Notes: generated by a model not told the origin, from the letters alone. Shown: positions 28,101-39,774, numbered from the stretch's first letter. The stretch: 64,000 bases of DNA from Protula sp. h YS-2021 (GCA_949752745.1 OX457031.1:53536303-53600302); one strand, 5' to 3'. A program made the numbers and translations.

Positions 28101-31100
28101 AAATGCTTTGAAACAAGTCATTGTGAAACGTGTTCAGTTCTATGGCTTTTTCAGATTATACAGAAGACTTAAACACTACTTTCCGAACAAACTTTAAAGA
28201 GTGGAACATTTTACCTTGTTGCTAAAAATAATTTCTAATAAAAAAATAATATTGTAAAGCGCCTTCCATGGCTGCATGAGACAGAGCTTGTGATAATATA
28301 AAACAGCATTTGTATAAATCGTGGCGTCTATGCACTGAAGTAAGATCTTTGGGTTTAAAATACATGCTTGCTTTCAATGTCCAGAATCTTACCATACATA
28401 CAAACCGGTTTCAATAATTATTGCAACTGATATATACTTAAATAAAAATGCAAAAAAAAAATCGATTTTGTGTAAATAAATGCAACATAGCACAACTACA
28501 GTATGTTTCCATCAGCACACAACATTTTAAGAATCAACAGAAGTTACAGAGATGTGGCATCGAAAGAAATAGACAGAAGAATGGATAGATGTATATATGG
28601 GCAGGCGGATGGACAGCTAGACGGACGGACATGTTATCGTTATGCTTCTGAATCCAAATTACCCCTCTCGCTTTTTAACGAAATTGGCACTCGGTGCGCA
28701 TTATGTCTGACCTCAAAATCACTCTCTCCTTACTTTTTCGCGTGTGAAAACACACATATGTTACAAATTACGCCCCTTCCTTCCATCGCGAGACCTGCAC
28801 ACCCATCCAGTTGACCATTTTATTTGCATTTGTATTTTTAATCTTTCACTTGATGCTTACTGTTGTTATTCCTTATATGTATTGTTGTTTAGGATCCTTA
28901 TTGCATGGATTGTCCCAAAGCTTGCGTGCTGTTTTCAACAATTAGTAATTTTTCAGACTTTTACGCTGAAAGCTTTTTAGATGGCATGGGTTGCCTTATA
29001 CTTCTTAATGAAATAATTGCTGATTTCGACCAGGTAATTAACAAAAGGAAACATGGTATACTAATTTCTCATGTACAAATTCAAAGCTACCTGATAACAG
29101 ATATAACAGTCTGCGAGTATCTTGAAGTGTAAACCTGTACTGACGCCGAATCTCTCCTATTTGTTCAACCAGATTCTAACCACTGCATTTCAGCTATAAA
29201 TCGGCAGCATTTCAGTATTTTCCTACAAACATGACATAAAAACATAAATTTTGAAAATGGATTTTGCAGATTTTAATACAAGAGAAATATTCCTGCATTG
29301 AGAAAATTAAAACAACAGGATCGACATACATGGCTGCTTCTGGTCTTACAGCGGAAACGACGTATGCGGACATGCGTCACGTGTGCATCGTTGCTGATTT
29401 TGCTTTTGCAATAAGAGAAACTTTAAATTATCTGAATGAACACGCGTTAAATCATTTCAAATTAAGAATCGGTAAGACTGTAGTTACTTTGCATAGATTT
29501 AAATCGATTTTTATTATGTTATAGCACGGTATGGTATTTCAATGCTTTACTCTTGTTCTGATAATATGATAGTTATGGTGTATTACTAGAGTGGGAAAAA
29601 AATTTACGATATTAATACCAAACAACATTAATACAACACGAAACAACACTTACGATATTAATACAATACAACATTGGTGCAACACTAAGCAACAGTATGA
29701 GTCAAATCCACTGGTTTGTATGAGCATCAATTATTCTTTTTCGAAATAAAAAATTGATGACAACTGAGCAATCGAGAAAATGTGATATAATTGGCTGCAT
29801 TGTTGAAACAGGAATCAACATGGGACCAGTAGTAGCAGGGGTGATAGGGGCGAGAAAGCCGCAGTTTGACATATGGGGGAACACAGTTAATGTTGCCAGC
29901 CGCATGGATAGTACTGGACGTCCTGACAGTATTCAAGTATGTTAAGTCTAATTCAATGTACTCTTCTGTTGAAATATATATACACCAGAACCCCAGAAAT
30001 ACGACGGCCTGCTTGACGGGGCCAAGGTGGTCGTATTTGCGGGTGGTCTTATTTGCGGGGTTCTTAGCAAGGTGGTATATTTTGGACTTTTTTGGATCAT
30101 AATGAACTCTTGAATGTTGTTGAATAAAAAATAACAAGAAACAACAGATCTCCGTAATCAAAACGCGATTCATGTACAGAAGGTGCAATCAATACATTTT
30201 TTTTTTTTTTTTTTTTCTTTTAATATGTACCCCATTCTACTTGATATCACGCGGCATTTTTTGCTTTGAGAATTGCCTAATCCCCCGAATTGGCATGCAT
30301 GTGTCTTGTTTGTACACACCTCAAGTCAACCTCAATAGGGAAGTAAACAATGGTCTAATTTTCAGGGTTAAAAGTGCGTTTGTGACTGAGATAAAATTCG
30401 GTTCTGGCGAAAAGTGGTCGTTGATATCGGATAAGAGAAGTCGCCGGAACTGTACAACATTATTCGTACTGGCCCATATTCGTGCTATTCGATATTTCTT
30501 GAATTTGTCAGAGGACCTATTCATTGCTGTTTATTCTACCCTACCATTATGTAAACTTAGTTCGCATTGTTTTTAAAACTATGAACGTAGTGTTGTTCTA
30601 GGCTATTTTTTATAATTTGTGTAAATTGATATATTTAAACTCTGTTATGAACAACATATTTCCAAACCGTTTCTGCAATCTATGTCTGATTTTGTGCACA
30701 GTTATTGTGGATCATAAAAATGTCTTTCTGTATGTTTAGAAAAACTTGCAATTAGAGACTAGTACATTTTTTATCTCTGACTTTTTATAATTTTAATAGC
30801 ACAGAGTTTTGCCTATTGTTTTGAACCAGTTTGAAACTGGTATACATTTGGACAATAAGACACCATTCTGTATTTCAATGCTTTACGATGTAAACCATAA
30901 TAAAAGTAAACTAAAAATAAATAAACTTGTATATTAATACATATTAATATAATACACGAAGACAAATATTTATATGAGTAACTTAATCGGTAAATTCTGT
31001 AGCATAGACTAATAATTAAATCTTAACATCACCAATGCAAATTCTCTGAATGTTCACTGTTTTCTGTACACCTTGTTTCATGTGAATGAATCCGAAGTTC

Positions 31101-31233
31101 TTTTTTCCAGGTAACACAAGAAGTAGAGCATGTTCTTTCTCAACATGGCTATGTTCTGGAATGCCGTGGACTGGTTAGTGTAAAAGGAAAGGGAGAAATG
31201 CTCACTTATTTTCTATTGGACAAACCAAAATGA
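9455..31233 (+). CDS. ADCY5/6-like: Transmembrane adenylate cyclase, type 5/6-like (spliced gene)
   Basis: Makes cAMP from ATP at the plasma membrane, normally under Gs/Gi control. Twenty exon positions can be joined with consistent phases. They give an N-terminus with the AC5/6-like LYQRYFF motif, six membrane helices, C1 with both metal-binding aspartates ([17 protein letters not shown]), a short C1b linker, six more helices with N-glycosylation sites in the outer loop, and C2 with the ATP-contacting lysine ([15 protein letters not shown]) and [18 protein letters not shown]. All main catalytic residues are present, so the gene looks functional. The coding part may begin further upstream: the first exon is open back to an acceptor at 9454, with the first visible ATG at 9521. 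The C1b region is much shorter than in mammals. One intron has a GC donor and one C2 exon is duplicated. Introns hold a Tc1 element, a LINE relic and minisatellites. Confidence 0.93.
10201..11716 (-). mobile_element. Tc1/mariner element in adenylate cyclase intron 1
   Basis: Inverted termini TACTGAAGG(A/G)CAAAAG at both ends, flanked by TA duplications at 10199-10200 and 11717-11718. Length 1,516 bp, usual for Tc1-like elements. It lies entirely in the first recognised intron, with its transposase antisense to the host gene. Confidence 0.93.
10425..11422 (-). pseudogene. Tc1-like transposase, multiply frameshifted
   Basis: The N-terminus (ATG at 11422, MPRLPQNCC) has the paired-like helix-turn-helix region. 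The catalytic core shows the first aspartate (FSDESRF, near 10945), the second (HDNARPH) and the glutamate in [16 protein letters not shown] with the D34E spacing. Open segments lie in different frames (11027-11422, 10619-10873, 10425-10748), so at least two indels have disabled it. DDE transposases cut and paste at TA. Confidence 0.9.
11973..12122 (+). CDS. Adenylate cyclase exon 2: TM6 and cytoplasmic start
   Basis: Phase 0, 50 codons. TM6 ([17 protein letters not shown]) followed by [13 protein letters not shown] and the RENQEQ helix that leads into C1. Borders AG|ATA and CAG|GTTGCT. Confidence 0.88.
13297..13418 (+). CDS. Adenylate cyclase exon 3: start of C1
   Basis: Encodes [20 protein letters not shown] through the [12 protein letters not shown] strand, a very conserved AC5/6 segment just before the C1 metal site. 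Donor AATGTTAG|GT. Confidence 0.92.
14232..14367 (+). CDS. Adenylate cyclase exon 4: C1 metal site, GC donor
   Basis: Completes the serine codon and encodes [20 protein letters not shown] to LRIK. The aspartate in FADMCGF is the first metal ligand. The 3' border must fall at AAG|GCAAGG, a GC-AG intron, to join in frame with exon 5. Confidence 0.92.
14986..15089 (+). CDS. Adenylate cyclase exon 5: C1 second metal site
   Basis: Encodes [20 protein letters not shown] to VIEAIA; the aspartate in LGDCYYC is the second metal ligand. Donor GC|GTGAGT. Confidence 0.93.
15240..15375. repeat. Dispersed repeat, copy 2
   Basis: Same succession of ATTACCCCCTTTC, CTACGC, poly-C and GAGCATGG motifs as at 6715-6885. 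Lies in an adenylate cyclase intron. Confidence 0.5.
15753..15890. repeat. Poly-G and poly-C tracts
   Basis: A run of about 18 G (15753-15773) followed 70 bp later by C-rich runs (15848-15890). The two can pair to form a long hairpin. Confidence 0.6.
16146..16307 (+). CDS. Adenylate cyclase exon 6: C1 core
   Basis: Encodes [20 protein letters not shown] and [20 protein letters not shown], nearly invariant in AC5/6. Acceptor TTTTCAG|GTTAGT, donor CCTGG|GTATGC. Confidence 0.93.
16480..16658 (+). CDS. Adenylate cyclase exon 7: end of C1
   Basis: Encodes [26 protein letters not shown]-like [16 protein letters not shown] and a divergent tail. The donor at ACG|GTTATC is inferred because it restores phase with exon 8; the tail after the C1 fold is less certain. 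Confidence 0.8.
17545..18345. repeat. 53-57-bp minisatellite, about 14 units
   Basis: Units contain GGTTACCATGCGTGTCCATG, then ACCCTGG and a run of 5-11 G, then ACTCAGGTACGAACT. Unit length varies with the G run. Each unit adds a G block on the + strand, so the array could form many quadruplexes. Lies in the intron between exons 7 and 8. Confidence 0.92.
18360..18520. repeat. Dispersed repeat, copy 3
   Basis: Contains AAACGCGGAGTATAATTTTT, GGTACTCCGTGAGGACCGAG and CCCCCTTTCTCCGCG, as at 6715-6885. Confidence 0.55.
18633..18693 (+). CDS. Adenylate cyclase exon 8: C1b linker
   Basis: Short exon encoding [19 protein letters not shown]. Phase agrees with both neighbours; donor AAA|GTAAGTA is strong. 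Confidence 0.78.
19168..19324 (+). CDS. Adenylate cyclase exon 9: C1b to second membrane set
   Basis: Encodes [20 protein letters not shown] and [15 protein letters not shown], the AC5/6-typical segment before TM7. Donor CGG|GTAGGT. Confidence 0.9.
19860..20625. repeat. ACCAACACAACC minisatellite
   Basis: About 770 bp of 6-9 bp imperfect units such as ACCAACACAACCAACACTAC. Purine/pyrimidine asymmetry is strong (almost no G). It lacks stops in most frames and so gives long Thr/Asn-rich or Val/Leu-rich open frames that are not genes. Confidence 0.92.
20690..21760 (-). pseudogene. LINE reverse transcriptase 3' relic (Jockey/CR1-like)
   Basis: Read on the minus strand, several broken segments match the end of a non-LTR reverse transcriptase: a catalytic box [11 protein letters not shown] (usual FADD), then [14 protein letters not shown], then [18 protein letters not shown], and a C-terminal [20 protein letters not shown] segment followed by [14 protein letters not shown]. 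Stops and frame changes separate them. Lies in the intron between exons 9 and 10, antisense to the host gene. Confidence 0.65.
22060..22650. repeat. About 43-bp minisatellite, 14 or so units
   Basis: Units of the type GTGCCTAGATGTGAGCATAA followed by AGCATTGATTTCCG. Units differ by 10-20 percent. Lies in the same intron as the LINE relic. Confidence 0.9.
22843..22940 (+). CDS. Adenylate cyclase exon 10: TM7
   Basis: Acceptor TTGTTTCAG|TAC. Encodes [20 protein letters not shown] and a hydrophobic helix ending LFILPK. An alternative acceptor at 22779 gives a frame that does not match the family. Confidence 0.85.
23302..23386 (+). CDS. Adenylate cyclase exon 11: TM8
   Basis: Encodes [20 protein letters not shown] and IHAENAK. 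Phase 2 acceptor and phase 0 donor (AAA|GTAAGT). Confidence 0.88.
23826..23942 (+). CDS. Adenylate cyclase exon 12: TM9
   Basis: Encodes [20 protein letters not shown] and the helix [15 protein letters not shown]. Phase 0 at both ends. Confidence 0.88.
24110..24625. repeat. About 43-bp minisatellite, 11-12 units
   Basis: Units of ACTAGTGATAACTGCCTCA plus ATACACAGATATGTGTTG type, unlike the other arrays in this gene. Lies in the intron between exons 12 and 13. Confidence 0.88.
25123..25281 (+). CDS. Adenylate cyclase exon 13: large extracellular loop
   Basis: 53 codons, phase 0. Encodes a Cys-containing loop with two N-glycosylation sequons (NET, NCT), expected between TM9 and TM10. Confidence 0.87.
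25733..25908 (+). CDS. Adenylate cyclase exon 14: TM10-TM11
   Basis: Two hydrophobic helices ([35 protein letters not shown]) and a short loop. Donor CACAG|GTAAGA. Confidence 0.88.
26682..26817 (+). CDS. Adenylate cyclase exon 15: TM12 and C2 lead-in
   Basis: Encodes the last helix ([20 protein letters not shown]) and [10 protein letters not shown], the conserved entry to the C2 domain. Confidence 0.92.
26947..27066 (+). CDS. Adenylate cyclase exon 16: C2 helix
   Basis: Encodes [20 protein letters not shown] and VAQHFL, the signalling-helix to C2 junction. Phase 0 both ends, so it can join either copy of the next exon. Confidence 0.93.
27392..27538 (+). CDS. Adenylate cyclase exon 17a: C2 segment, canonical form
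   Basis: 49 codons, phase 0-0. Encodes [20 protein letters not shown] and [20 protein letters not shown], close to vertebrate AC5/6. Acceptor TTTCACAG, donor GAG|GTTTAC. Confidence 0.92.
28645..28805. repeat. Dispersed repeat, copy 4
   Basis: Contains AATTACCCCTCTCGCTTTTT, GTCTGACCTCAAAATCACTC and poly-C motifs in the order seen in the three other copies. More diverged. Confidence 0.4.
28893..29033 (+). CDS. Adenylate cyclase exon 17b: duplicated, divergent C2 segment
   Basis: 47 codons, phase 0-0, homologous to exon 17a. Encodes [20 protein letters not shown] then [19 protein letters not shown]. The flanking residues match exon 17a, but the EGIECLRLL region is altered and two residues shorter. 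It has an intact acceptor (TTGTTTAG) and donor (CAG|GTAATT) and no stop. In mammalian enzymes this part of C2 lies near the Gs-alpha contact, so an isoform using 17b could differ in G-protein response. Use of both together would duplicate a structural unit, so mutually exclusive splicing is the likely arrangement. Confidence 0.85.
29270..29471 (+). CDS. Adenylate cyclase exon 18: C2 ATP-binding lysine
   Basis: Encodes [20 protein letters not shown] (lysine that contacts adenine) through [19 protein letters not shown]. Donor ATCG|GTAAGA. Confidence 0.94.
29812..29936 (+). CDS. Adenylate cyclase exon 19: C2 catalytic loop
   Basis: Encodes [20 protein letters not shown] and [12 protein letters not shown], with the adenine-binding aspartate and the transition-state asparagine and arginine. 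Phase matches exons 18 and 20. Confidence 0.95.
31111..31233 (+). CDS. Adenylate cyclase exon 20: C-terminus and stop
   Basis: Acceptor TTTTTTCCAG. Encodes [20 protein letters not shown] then a short tail ending LDKPK and TGA. Confidence 0.93.
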   Translation, partial: VTQEVEHVLSQHGYVLECRGLVSVKGKGEMLTYFLLDKPK

Positions 31234-31676
31234 AAGAATGCCACTTCTTCTAAAATAAGTCCTTAAATAAGAAGGTGCTAGATTTTTTTCTTCTTTAACT
31301 AGGATGGATGATGAGGACGCCAGCTCCTTTTTATTGATAAAACAAGCCAAACTGGACACCTTTCTAAGGAGACCAAATTGGTAAGAAAGTCACAAACTCT
31401 TTTATTAGCATGAAAGACGCCTATAAGCATGCCAACTTACCTGGTAACAAGTACATTAGATTTTTTTCAAGGGGAAAAAGCACAGTAGGTCTTGCCCAAG
31501 AATCGACAAATTTTAATGCATAAGAATCTCCGGAGCACATTTGCCACAACTCGGATGATGCAAAGTGTTAGAAAGGCATGTTTTGAGACTGCTTTACATG
31601 AACAACGAACTTCTCTAATTCATTTATTTCAGCATGTTTGTCTGATTGTTTGTGAACAATGTTATGTTTTCCTATA

Positions 31677-31682
31677 AATAAA
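31677..31682 (+). terminator. AATAAA polyadenylation signal
   Basis: AATAAA about 440 bp after the adenylate cyclase stop codon, followed by a T/GT-rich stretch. A fitting 3' end for the transcript. Confidence 0.55.
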
Positions 31683-31699
31683 GTTTTCCTGTCTGTATG

Positions 31700-34484
<2,785 letters not shown>

Positions 34485-35256
34485 ACAGTAAATCTGTGTA
34501 ATCAGTAAATTCACGTAATTACTAAAAGTTTTAGGAATTACGTGAAATTACTGTCGGAGCCAGGAATTACGCCAAATTTCTTAAATCTTCAGGAATTTCA
34601 TGTATTTACTGTTTTATTTCACAAATTTCCTAAACATCAGTTAGTAAATGTGCGTAATGAAAGTCGAACAAAGTTTAACGCTGGCAAAAAATGGAGGACC
34701 ATGCTCACATGAACTTAGCTTGTCATAGATTATTTCCACCTTGGTGAGTCCTTTTTTATCTTGAATTGCAATTCGTGAACTCCATCACCTAAGGTGTCAT
34801 TTGCCGGAGATGGAATCACATATTGAGACCTTTGCTTTCATCTCGAATTGCAACTGTTACAAAGCGAAGATCACTCGTGAGTCCCTTTTTATCTCGAATT
34901 GCAATTTGTGCACTCACTCACCTGAGGTGAGATTTGGTGTCATTTGCCGGAGATGGAATTACATACTGAGACCTTTGCAAAGTTAAGATTACTTGCCTTT
35001 ATGAATTAGGAATAATACTGGAGTTTCCTATCAATTATTGCAAGTATTGTGATTTAAAACTTGAAAGGGGATTATCCACGGTATTTTACCTATCAGAACC
35101 GGAGAAATCTTTGAGCCGTACAAAATAATTTTGTTAAGTTAATCCATCAGAAGAGTTAGGGTATTATTAGAGGACTCAGGAGAGCATCTGCATTTCGAAT
35201 CTGAGGAGCCCAGAATGCTGAATGAATCAAAAGCAATTTGTTATTCAATTGCAAAA

Positions 35257-37252
35257 ATGGCTGAATCGTGGGAAGACAAGTTCAAAGCTGAATTATTCAA
35301 GAAATATGAAACAAACAAAAACGTTATGATTCCGAAGAAGGAATATTTCGAGAGGATAGAAGAAGTTAAAGCAGCCTCTGCAAATACTGCATCTAAGAGT
35401 CGCCAGGCCTACTATTTGCTATCAAAGTAAGGCCCGAGACTGCTATTCTTTGCTTAAAAAATTGCGGAAAAAATAAACAAACTAAATTAACTAATGGATC
35501 ATGGTGAAAGATAAGGAATAATTGCTAAATTAACGAAATGAAAAATACATTACTGGACAAATAATTTATATTTTTTTTATTTGCGTTCCAGGTTCGAAGT
35601 ACTTCAGTGCGGCGATGTAGAGAAGCTCATCAAAAAGCGATGCAGCCCAGACGACAATCCGCTGTACTACGTGCCTATAGAAGATACCTATGATGTCATC
35701 AAACGTGCGCATCTGGCCACCGGTCATGGGGGACGTGACCGGATGCTAAGAGAGTTGAGCAAGAAGTATGCAAACGTCACTGTCGATGCCCTGCAGCTTT
35801 TCAAGTCGTTCTGCCAAGAATGCCAGAAAAAAACGAAAGCGTCCGATGACGAAGGGTGTTGTTGTGCGACCTATCTTGTCCAACGAATTCTGCTCATTGG
35901 GGCAGGTGGACTTGATAGATATGCAGGCGATGAAGCAAAATTCATTCAAATGGATCCTTGTTTGTCAAGATCATTTGACGAAATTTGTGCTTCTCCGAGC
36001 CCTAACATCCAAGCGAGCAGCAGAAGTCGCAAACCATCTTCTGGACATTTTTTTGATGTTCGGCGCGCCGTCCGTATAACAGAGCGACAACGGAAGCGAG
36101 TTCACCGCCGAAGTTATTCCGGAATTAAAAGTAGTCTGGCCAACCCTTGTCATGGTACACGGAAAGCCACGTCATCCGCAAAGCCAGGGGTCAGTCGAAC
36201 GTGCGAATGGCGACATCAAGGATATGCTGGTGGCCTGGAGCGACAACGGCACAAACGACTGGTCGATGGGCATCAAGTTTGTACAACTCCAGAAGAACTC
36301 TAGTCTGCATGCTGGAATCAAACGTTCTCCTTATGCCGCTCTGTTTGAATGTGAGGCCAAAGTTGGATTGACATCATCATCATTGCCTACCAAAATAGTC
36401 GGGCGTATGCAATCTGAAGATGACCTGTTGGCTGCCCTGGCCCCGACACAACACGATGAACCACAACCTGGAGCAGAACCTGACGACGAGGCATCTGGAT
36501 CAACTGATCTACTGGACACCCAGCCGGATACCAGCAGTGAAGGCGCAAATTTACCAACCACGAGCTATGGCGCGGCAAGCTTGCCAGGTGCAACCAGCGA
36601 GGTCTCCTTACCAAGCACCAGCACCGACGTCCAAGCGTCTGCTTTCATCGCTGAAGTGCCGGACATGCCAGTGCTGACAGCCATTTCGCCTGTGGATGAC
36701 GCCTTTTCTCTGCCGAATGAACCGCCTCCCATGAGCCCTGCACCTGTTGACTCCATAACGGCACGACAGGATAGCATTGCAACCGAGAGGTCTGGTGCCA
36801 GGTTGGCGCAACATGCTCAAGCAGAGCGCATGGTGAAGAGAAGTCGACTGGAAATTCCACATGATTCAGTCGGGGACAACGTAGTTGTACCCATCCCGAT
36901 GGTAGATCGCGGCCGAGGAGACCCCCGCAACATTTTGGGCATTATTCTTGACCGTGATAAAAATGACATGTACTCGATTGGTGTCAAGAATGGTCTACTG
37001 AAAACGAAATATGCGAGGAACCAATTCGATATTTGCCCACAGCGCCTCCTGCAAGATTCTGATGTGAACCGCAGCGACATTATAAGTCTCCGCCAAGCTG
37101 TCATTAAAGAGTCCAGTTTTGGAGGGCAGGGTTTCGTTAAATGCAACTGCGTGGGCAGCAAACGATGTGAAGCGAACAGGTGTAAATGTTTTAAAAGCAA
37201 AGTAAAATGTAACAGCAGATGTCACAGCAGTTTGGCATGCAAAAATAAATAA
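35257..37252 (+). pseudogene. Ginger-type integrase-like transposase (KRBA2-like), broken
   Basis: Two exons. Exon 1 (MAESWEDKFK at 35257, or an earlier ATG at 35215) ends at 35426 with AA|GTAAGG; exon 2 begins at 35592 and restores phase. Then come an HHCC zinc finger (HLATGHGGRDRM, CQECQKK) and an integrase core with aspartates in VDLIDMQ and QSDNGSEF and the glutamate in QGSVERANGDIK, followed by a long acidic linker and a Cys-rich tail (CNCVGSKRCEANRCKC). Two breaks are visible: a frameshift near 35830 and a TAA codon at 36077-36079 just before QSDNGSEF. From 36152 to 37252 the frame is open for 366 codons. Related host genes such as KRBA2 come from this family. Confidence 0.82.
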
Positions 37253-37728
37253 CTGAACTCATATCAGCATTTGCTTTCAGTAAAGACGTGTGTTTCTGTA
37301 TTTGAAACACTGTTAAAACTCTATTTGACCATGATGCGTTTTTTGTTTTTGAGAAAGGCGAAATATAAAGACAGGTGATATTATCTTAATTAGAGACGAA
37401 AATGTCCCGCTTAATATGTGGAATTTAGCACGGGTGATTAAAACGTTCGTTTCAGATGACAAGCTTATTAGAAGTGTTGAATTGTAAGTGGGTGATCGAT
37501 GCTTAGATAATATATTTCATAAATATTTTGTGGTTTTATGAAATGTTTTTGTTACTTTTGTAAAGTTAAAATTGTTTTCATGAGGTGAAACAACATATGT
37601 TAATTAATTGTGAGATAATATAAACACTAAGATAAAATCTAAATAATATCGGAATTAATGCAATACGGGAGGGGCTGTAATTTAACTTTGGGGCAAAGGA
37701 CTATTGGGAGGGGGAAAGCTCATTTTTG

Positions 37729-37968
37729 TCAATCCCCGAAACAAAAAAGAAAAAAAGACTGGACAGCTATTTCATGGGTCAGAATGTGCCATTTCTGCCA
37801 AAACGGAGGAAGGTGACCACCAAACCACCATTCGACAACCCCCGCCACGGTCCCGCCCTTAACCCCTCTCGGTATTGGGACTATGGCTTTGGTTGGGAGT
37901 TGCCCCTGCTGGAGACCGCGGCTCAAAAAGTAGCTTATCGGGAACTCGCAAAGCCCGAACATATATAG
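37729..37968 (+). other. Short basic open frame inside the Ginger element
   Basis: An 80-codon frame without a good ATG at its start (first ATG falls at FMGQN). It contains KKKKRLDSYFMG and PKRRK, which resembles a nuclear-localisation signal. It could be the last exon of a second product or chance. I do not recognise it. Confidence 0.2.
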
Positions 37969-38486
37969 TGATATAGATGTCGTGAGTTGTGGTGTGTAAG
38001 TCATTACTGTGTTAAAACTTAAGTGCTGTTATTAATCCATGAATAACGCAAATAATTGTAAATTCATGATAAAGCAAACTGCAGTGTTGATTCAAGTCTT
38101 GAGGTTTATTAAATAAAACGTTAGCACATTGTTTTTGTTTAATTCACAGTTTAGTAACTTCGTGTAATTCCTGACCTCCTGTTTCAGTCATTACATGAAA
38201 TTCTTGAAGATTTTAGGAATTTCGCGTAATTCCTGGCCCCAACAGTGATTTCACGTAATTCCTAAAAGTTTTAGGAATTACGTGAAATTACTGATTACAC
38301 AGATTTACTGTAACATATTTACATATGTTTTATTTATTTTTTTATTTATCTTTTTATTTCAGACTCCTGGGTCCATATACATTTAGTTAATGATTTAGTA
38401 TACTCAGAATAACCATATTTTAAATGGCAACATATATGATATATGATTGTAAAAAGATAAAACATAGTAATTTAAGATATAGCTAA

Positions 38487-38492
38487 GACATT
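38487..38492. repeat. Polinton target-site duplication, left
   Basis: gacatt, identical to 55487-55492. Six bp is the standard Polinton/Maverick duplication. Confidence 0.95.
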
Positions 38493-38593
38493 AGTAGGGT
38501 GAAAAGGGGGGTTCTACTGCACTTTATGACGTCATACTGTCTGGAAGTGACGTCATCATGTCTGGACCGGAAGTGCTGTCTGGAGCGGAAGTG
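38493..38593. repeat. Polinton left terminal inverted repeat
   Basis: Matches the complement of 55386-55486 with about three mismatches. Carries TGACGTCA and ACCGGAAGTG motifs. More TGACGTCA copies follow just inside (to 38672), beyond the strict TIR. Confidence 0.92.
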
Positions 38594-38675
38594 ACGTCAT
38601 GGTAAGGAAGCGTTAGGATAGGCGCGACCATCCATGACGTCATAATGACGTCATGATGACGTCATGCTGTGTGGT
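38520..38675. promoter_or_regulatory. CRE/ATF and ETS-like site cluster, left end
   Basis: Six TGACGTCA palindromes (near 38526, 38547, 38591, 38633, 38645, 38657) and at least one ACCGGAAGTG. TGACGTCA is the consensus for CREB/ATF bZIP factors, and CCGGAAGT for ETS factors. Function is inferred from consensus only. Confidence 0.6.
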
Positions 38676-38754
38676 GGCTTGCTAGGGTGTTCTGGCTATC
38701 ATCGGCGAAGTCAATGAAGCCGGCTGCCAATCGGCAACAGACCCTAAAAAGTGA

Positions 38755-38905
38755 TGACCCCCCCCCCTAGGCGGCAGTCGGGACTAACCCCCCCCCCCCC
38801 TAGGCGGCAGTCGGGACTGACCCCCCCCCTAGGCGGCAGTCGGGACTGACCCCCCCCCCCTCAGGACATACTATGGACCGACCCCCCCCCCCCCCTAGGC
38901 GAGCA
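38755..38905. repeat. Subterminal poly-C/CTAGG tandem repeat, left
   Basis: Four units of about 34 bp, each a run of 9-14 C followed by CTAGGCGGCAGTCGGGACT or CAGGACATACTATGGACCG. The right end has the inverted counterpart (GTCGGTACATAGTATGTCCT with G runs at 54985-55060). Confidence 0.85.
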
Positions 38906-38942
38906 ACATTCTGTCAAGTCAGCTTCAGTTCCATCAGAGGGG

Positions 38943-38950
38943 TATATAAG
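38943..38950 (+). promoter_or_regulatory. TATA box for the pPolB leader exon
   Basis: TATATAAG lies 78 bp upstream of the ATG at 39028. It would start a transcript containing the short leader exon. Confidence 0.5.
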
Positions 38951-39027
38951 GGATGAGCATACAGCAGTGACAGTCGGTAAGTGGAGCAAGAGTTACACAC
39001 TACAATTGGATCACATCAGATCCAGGG

Positions 39028-39052
39028 ATGGCATCCAGTGACAACTATTTCG
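39028..39052 (+). CDS. Candidate leader exon of pPolB
   Basis: ATG plus eight codons (MASSDNYF) ending in a strong donor, TTTCG|GTAAGTG. An acceptor ATTTCAG lies at 39957. Joining them removes a 905-bp intron and continues in frame into the polymerase through VLAVEETTTMAP. Phase agreement and good borders support it. The alternative is an unspliced start at 39984 from the second TATA box. Confidence 0.6.
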
Positions 39053-39079
39053 GTAAGTGTTTATTGAAACTTTATAAAT

Positions 39080-39455
39080 AAAAAGTGAACTTTAGTTATT
39101 TGCAAACAAACTTTGTAAACAAACTTTGTAAACAAACTTTGTAAACAAACTTCAGTTATTTGCATAATTGAAACTTTGTAAACAAACTGTGTAAACAAAC
39201 TTTATAAACAAAATTTGTAAACAAACTTTGTAAACAAACTTGACTTATTTACATAATTGAAAATTTGTAAACAAACTTTGTAAACAAACTTTGTAAACAA
39301 ACTTTGTAAACAAACTTTATAAACAAAATTTGTAAACAAACTTTATAAACAAAATTTGTAAGCAAACTTTGTAAACAAACTTGATTTATTTACATAATTG
39401 AAAATTTGTAAACAAACTTTGTAAACAAACTTTGTAAACAAACTTTGTAAAACAA
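39080..39455. repeat. TTTGTAAACAAAC tandem array in the pPolB intron
   Basis: About 16 copies of GTAAACAAAC, mostly in 13-bp tandem order, with variants ATAAACAAA. GTAAACA is the core consensus of forkhead (FOX) factors, so the array could act as an enhancer, or it could be a simple minisatellite. Confidence 0.8.
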
Positions 39456-39774
39456 TACCTTTCGTTATACTTGGTCGATTTATATGAAAATTTCACTGTT
39501 TGATTCAGTTTTATGTAAACTTTTGTTATAAAGTAGTCATAGGCTATTTGCGCAGCGTGCTGTATGCATATTTACCGTCATTTTAACTTAAAATTGTGAT
39601 AACTTTCATTATAGTTGACTGATTTACATGAACATTTCACCATTGGTTTACGATGCTTCTTCGCGGATGAATACCATTTGGCAGACCATTTAACTTCACC
39701 GCTAGATGTCTCTGCTTTACAGCTGTACAACTTCACAACTGTAAGTGAGACATTCATATACACAAGTAAAATTC

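Noticed and set aside
39578..39763. Matching small frames in the two promoter modules (39578-39763 minus, 54194-54406 plus)
   Set aside because: They share residues only because the DNA is an inverted duplication; neither has an ATG in a convincing position.
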